Assembly: GCF_001983935.1 (NCBI RefSeq)
Contig: NZ_CP017641.1
Span: forward strand, 2,728,001 to 2,792,000
Direction: 5' to 3'
Source of the DNA: Fuerstiella marisgermanici
Lineage (GTDB): Bacteria > Planctomycetota > Planctomycetia > Planctomycetales > Planctomycetaceae
DNA: 64,000 nt
Shown: piece by piece, positions 61,698 to 64,000 of the stretch
Numbering within the stretch: the stretch's first letter is position 1
Layout: each line of letters starts with the position of its first letter
The notes under the pieces: model-generated
The model's input: the letters and a program-made list of their open reading frames with translations, nothing else
What the model was told of the DNA's origin: nothing
Database searches by the model: none
Program-made: the position numbers and the translations under genes

Positions 61698-63392
61698 GTG
61701 ACGTCCTCAGTCAGCCCAGATCAATCAGCTTCTTCACTTCTGCCGTCCCGGCCATTGTTATGGACCTGTCGGTTGTTGTGCAGTTTGGCCCTGTGCATCA
61801 GCGGCTATCTTGCATGGACCGCATTCCAGGCATCGGAAGTGTATGGCTGCGGCGGCGGCAGCGTGTTCGACTGTGGTCACGTTCTGACCAGCAAATACGC
61901 CAAGGTGTTTGGCCTGTCCGTCAGCGTGCCCGCGTTCGGTCTGTATGCCAGCCTGCTGGCGGTACTCGCGTTCATTCGCCCGAGCGTTCCTGAACAACTG
62001 CTGAAGACAGGATGGAGCATTCTAACGGTCGGCGCATTGGCGGCCGGAATGGCAGCGCTGTGGTTCATCGGCATTCAGGTGTTCGTGGTCGAGCACCTGT
62101 GCTCTTACTGCCTTGCGGCTCACACGTGCGGACTGCTGCTGGCGGGAATCGTGCTGTGGAAGCACCCGCTGGGAGCAAAGCAGACGGGCTTGTTGTCCTC
62201 CATCAGCCTGGCTGGGATCGGCGCGCTGATGACGGCTCAAATTTTGGCCAAGCCCCCTCAAACTTTCACCGTCGAGCGATTCGACGATTCAAGTGATCCG
62301 GCTGAAGTTGTTGACGGTGCAGAATTTGACGCACCAATCGATTTCGCACCGCCGGGTGCCGTTGCCTCTGCCGACGACGATGGACTGTTCGCTCCACCAG
62401 CGATTGAAGAGACCTCCGTTTTCGAACCGCCTGCAGTTATCGAACCACCAGTTGTCACCGACAATGAATTCGTGCCGCCGACAGGTGCGATCCCCACAAA
62501 GTCGCCTAATGCTGTAGCTGGTGAAGGAAATTCGACGGACAGCACCACAGATTCAACTGGCAAGAAAACAGCGACTGACAAACCGGACGTGACCGCCAAC
62601 GAGGCGAACGATGATCAGAAGCCGTCAGCAGAGGAAGATCCCGGTGCCACCGCAGCCACAGCCGCGTTGTTGTTCATCAGCCCATCGACTGCCTCAGCGC
62701 TGGCTCAGCTGCTACCGTTCGACGACAAGAAGCCAGCCGGCACGGGCGCTGACGAAAACGCCAAACAAACAGAAGCGGAAACCACCAGAGTTCAGAAGCC
62801 CGTGATCCCGACCACTCGGTTAGTGTCGGTTTCAGGCAACAAGTTTCGCCTCAACAGCCGACAATGGCCGATTCTTGGCAACCCAGATGCCAAGTACATC
62901 TTCGTCGAAATGTTCGACTACACGTGCCCGCATTGCCGCAATACTCATCGAGCAATCGATGGAGCGTTCGAAAAGCTGGGCGACGATCTGGCCGTCATTG
63001 CTTTGCCAGTGCCACTGGATGGAAGCTGCAATAGCACAGTTCGAAATACCGGTCCGGCTCACCGAGAAGCCTGCGAGTTGGCTCGCATTTCAGTCGCTGT
63101 TTGGCGAGTCGATCGGGAGAAGTTCAAGACCTTCCACGATTGGATGTTCGAAGGTCACCGCTCTGCTGCTCAGGCGCGACAAAAGGCGGCGGAACTTGTT
63201 GGGCAAAAGCAGCTTGCAGCCGAACTGGCTCTGCCACACGCCCAAAGTTACGTGGCCAAGCATGTGGAGCTGTACAAGCGAGTCGGCCAGGGAACGGTTC
63301 CTAAACTAATGTTCCCTCAATCGACAATCACGGGTGAGGTTTCGTCACCGACGACGCTGGTCAAAGCGATTCGCCGCGAATTAGGTCAGTAG
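61698..63392 (+). CDS. VKOR-DsbA fusion (disulfide-forming membrane protein)
   Basis: A 564-residue protein from GTG 61698, with GGGAG nine bases upstream. The N-terminal half is a vitamin-K-epoxide-reductase-like membrane domain: loop cysteines in YGCGGGSVFDCGHVLTSK, then VFGLSVSVPAFGLYASLL, and the active C-x-x-C in VEHLCSYCLAAH. A long Pro/Glu/Asp/Thr-rich linker of about 200 residues follows. The C-terminal DsbA-like thioredoxin domain has CPHC in EMFDYTCPHCRNTH and a cis-Pro region GQGTVPKLMFPQ. The two domains together should oxidise exported proteins in the periplasm, with electrons going to quinone. Confidence 0.92.
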   Translation: MTSSVSPDQSASSLLPSRPLLWTCRLLCSLALCISGYLAWTAFQASEVYGCGGGSVFDCGHVLTSKYAKVFGLSVSVPAFGLYASLLAVLAFIRPSVPEQLLKTGWSILTVGALAAGMAALWFIGIQVFVVEHLCSYCLAAHTCGLLLAGIVLWKHPLGAKQTGLLSSISLAGIGALMTAQILAKPPQTFTVERFDDSSDPAEVVDGAEFDAPIDFAPPGAVASADDDGLFAPPAIEETSVFEPPAVIEPPVVTDNEFVPPTGAIPTKSPNAVAGEGNSTDSTTDSTGKKTATDKPDVTANEANDDQKPSAEEDPGATAATAALLFISPSTASALAQLLPFDDKKPAGTGADENAKQTEAETTRVQKPVIPTTRLVSVSGNKFRLNSRQWPILGNPDAKYIFVEMFDYTCPHCRNTHRAIDGAFEKLGDDLAVIALPVPLDGSCNSTVRNTGPAHREACELARISVAVWRVDREKFKTFHDWMFEGHRSAAQARQKAAELVGQKQLAAELALPHAQSYVAKHVELYKRVGQGTVPKLMFPQSTITGEVSSPTTLVKAIRRELGQ

Positions 63393-63537
63393 ATACTGGC
63401 GTAGACATTTGTCTGTTCACCGGACATCAGTTTTCTGGATTGCTGACGATTTCGCGCAGCCAGCAAAAAATCCTCGCGTTGAGACCTGTCGCTTCTGGCT
63501 TTGTGACTGTACGATGAAATCAGATGTACAGTAAACC

Positions 63538-64000
63538 ATGGGGCCACACGTGACAAAAACCGGTTTCAACATACCTCCACAAGACGACCCTGATGATGAA
63601 GGTTCGATCACCCGCATCATTCGGCGCATGCAAAGTGGCGACGAAGATGGCGCGGACTTTCTGTGGAAACGGTTTTACGCTCGGCTGAAGTTTCTGGTGA
63701 AAAACCGACTGCGGTCGCAGATGCGAGGTGTGTCTGACGAAGAAGACGTGGCTCTGGAATCAATCAGTGAACTGTTTCGCGGGCTTCTGGACGGCAAATA
63801 CCCTTCGTTACATAACCGAGAAGCGTTCTGGCGATTGCTGGTCACGGTAGCCACACGCAACGTGATTGACGAAATCAACCGCGAAAACCGCCTCAAACGT
63901 GGTGCTGGCAAAGTGTATCACGAATCCGCATTCGATTCGTCAGAAGGCAGCCGGACGGCTCTGTTTGAACGGATCGCGTCATCAACGCAGGCCCCGGACA
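63538..64000 (+). CDS. ECF-type sigma factor, partial (C-terminus outside window)
   Basis: The open frame from ATG 63538 continues past the right edge, 154 codons visible. After a short extension, SITRIIRRMQSGDEDGADFL, VSDEEDVALESISELFRGLL and REAFWRLLVTVATRNVIDEI match region 2 of planctomycete ECF factors. Region 4 is outside the window. GTG 63550 is an alternative start. Confidence 0.85.
   Translation, partial: MGPHVTKTGFNIPPQDDPDDEGSITRIIRRMQSGDEDGADFLWKRFYARLKFLVKNRLRSQMRGVSDEEDVALESISELFRGLLDGKYPSLHNREAFWRLLVTVATRNVIDEINRENRLKRGAGKVYHESAFDSSEGSRTALFERIASSTQAPD

Noticed and set aside
1-64000. tRNA, rRNA, replication origin or phage attachment site
   Set aside because: Reading of the intergenic regions showed no cloverleaf T-loop patterns, DnaA-box cluster, integrase or transposase gene; a covariance-model search could still find an RNA that I missed.

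Overview
The window looks like chromosomal DNA of a planctomycete (Planctomycetota, class Planctomycetia; a Fuerstiella- or Gimesia-like member is a guess). Evidence: a PVC-type dehydrogenase fused to a heme domain, a sulfatase ending in HEAT repeats, an ECF sigma / serine-threonine kinase pair, an LExRxLLA-type N-terminus on a very large secreted protein, lipid A genes, and many structured intergenic repeats. No tRNA, rRNA, CRISPR array, prophage or transposase was seen.

Layout. 1-3533: 3' part missing of a large surface protein. 3805-4984: a tandem duplication of a small unit in which a DUF559 nuclease-like gene (one intact, one decayed) lies between facing copies of a two-hairpin repeat. 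4990-12674: sulfatase, lipoprotein, short UvrC, and an ABC exporter whose permease is fused to a CPBP protease. 13004-19890: Na/phosphate symporter, a membrane protein, an unusual RNase III fused to an SMP-30-like propeller, and ArfB. 20165-25432: AcpS, FKBP isomerase, a coupled unit ending in YjbQ and thymidine kinase, a BrnT-like/XRE toxin-antitoxin candidate with its own promoter, and a PPP-type phosphatase. 25684-33322: PVC cytochrome dehydrogenase, MEKHLA protein, IlvD/Edd dehydratase, GNAT enzyme, CobW-like GTPase. 33882-43331: ECF sigma, kinase with a zinc-finger N-terminus, a large coiled-coil/HEAT protein, LpxL-like acyltransferase, EboE, and a three-gene WXG100-like cluster. 43583-49897 (minus): RsmH followed by a LysM membrane protein in the position where ftsL normally sits, and a Ycf48-like protein. 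50424-55467: OmpH/Skp, LpxC, LpxA, a Gfo/Idh/MocA oxidoreductase and RlmN. 55482-60438 (minus): a coupled ABC operon. 60621-64000: small membrane protein, VKOR-DsbA fusion, and the start of a second ECF sigma factor.

How the parts work together: the lipid A enzymes (LpxC, LpxA, LpxL-like), OmpH/Skp, FKBP, VKOR-DsbA, RsmH and LysM proteins all concern the cell envelope; many other products carry signal peptides. Several genes are joined by 1- or 4-base start/stop overlaps, which fixes their starts.

The most interesting non-coding signal is the repeat content. One 60-base family has two hairpins whose stems change in compensating pairs between copies. It mostly occurs as facing pairs, brackets DUF559, and has landed at the 5' ends of two secreted-protein genes, where its purine-rich end can act as ribosome binding site. 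A second family has GTGG/GTAG heads and a CTCCG loop, as in REP sequences of RAYT systems. The most unusual coding signal is the RNase III-SMP-30 fusion.
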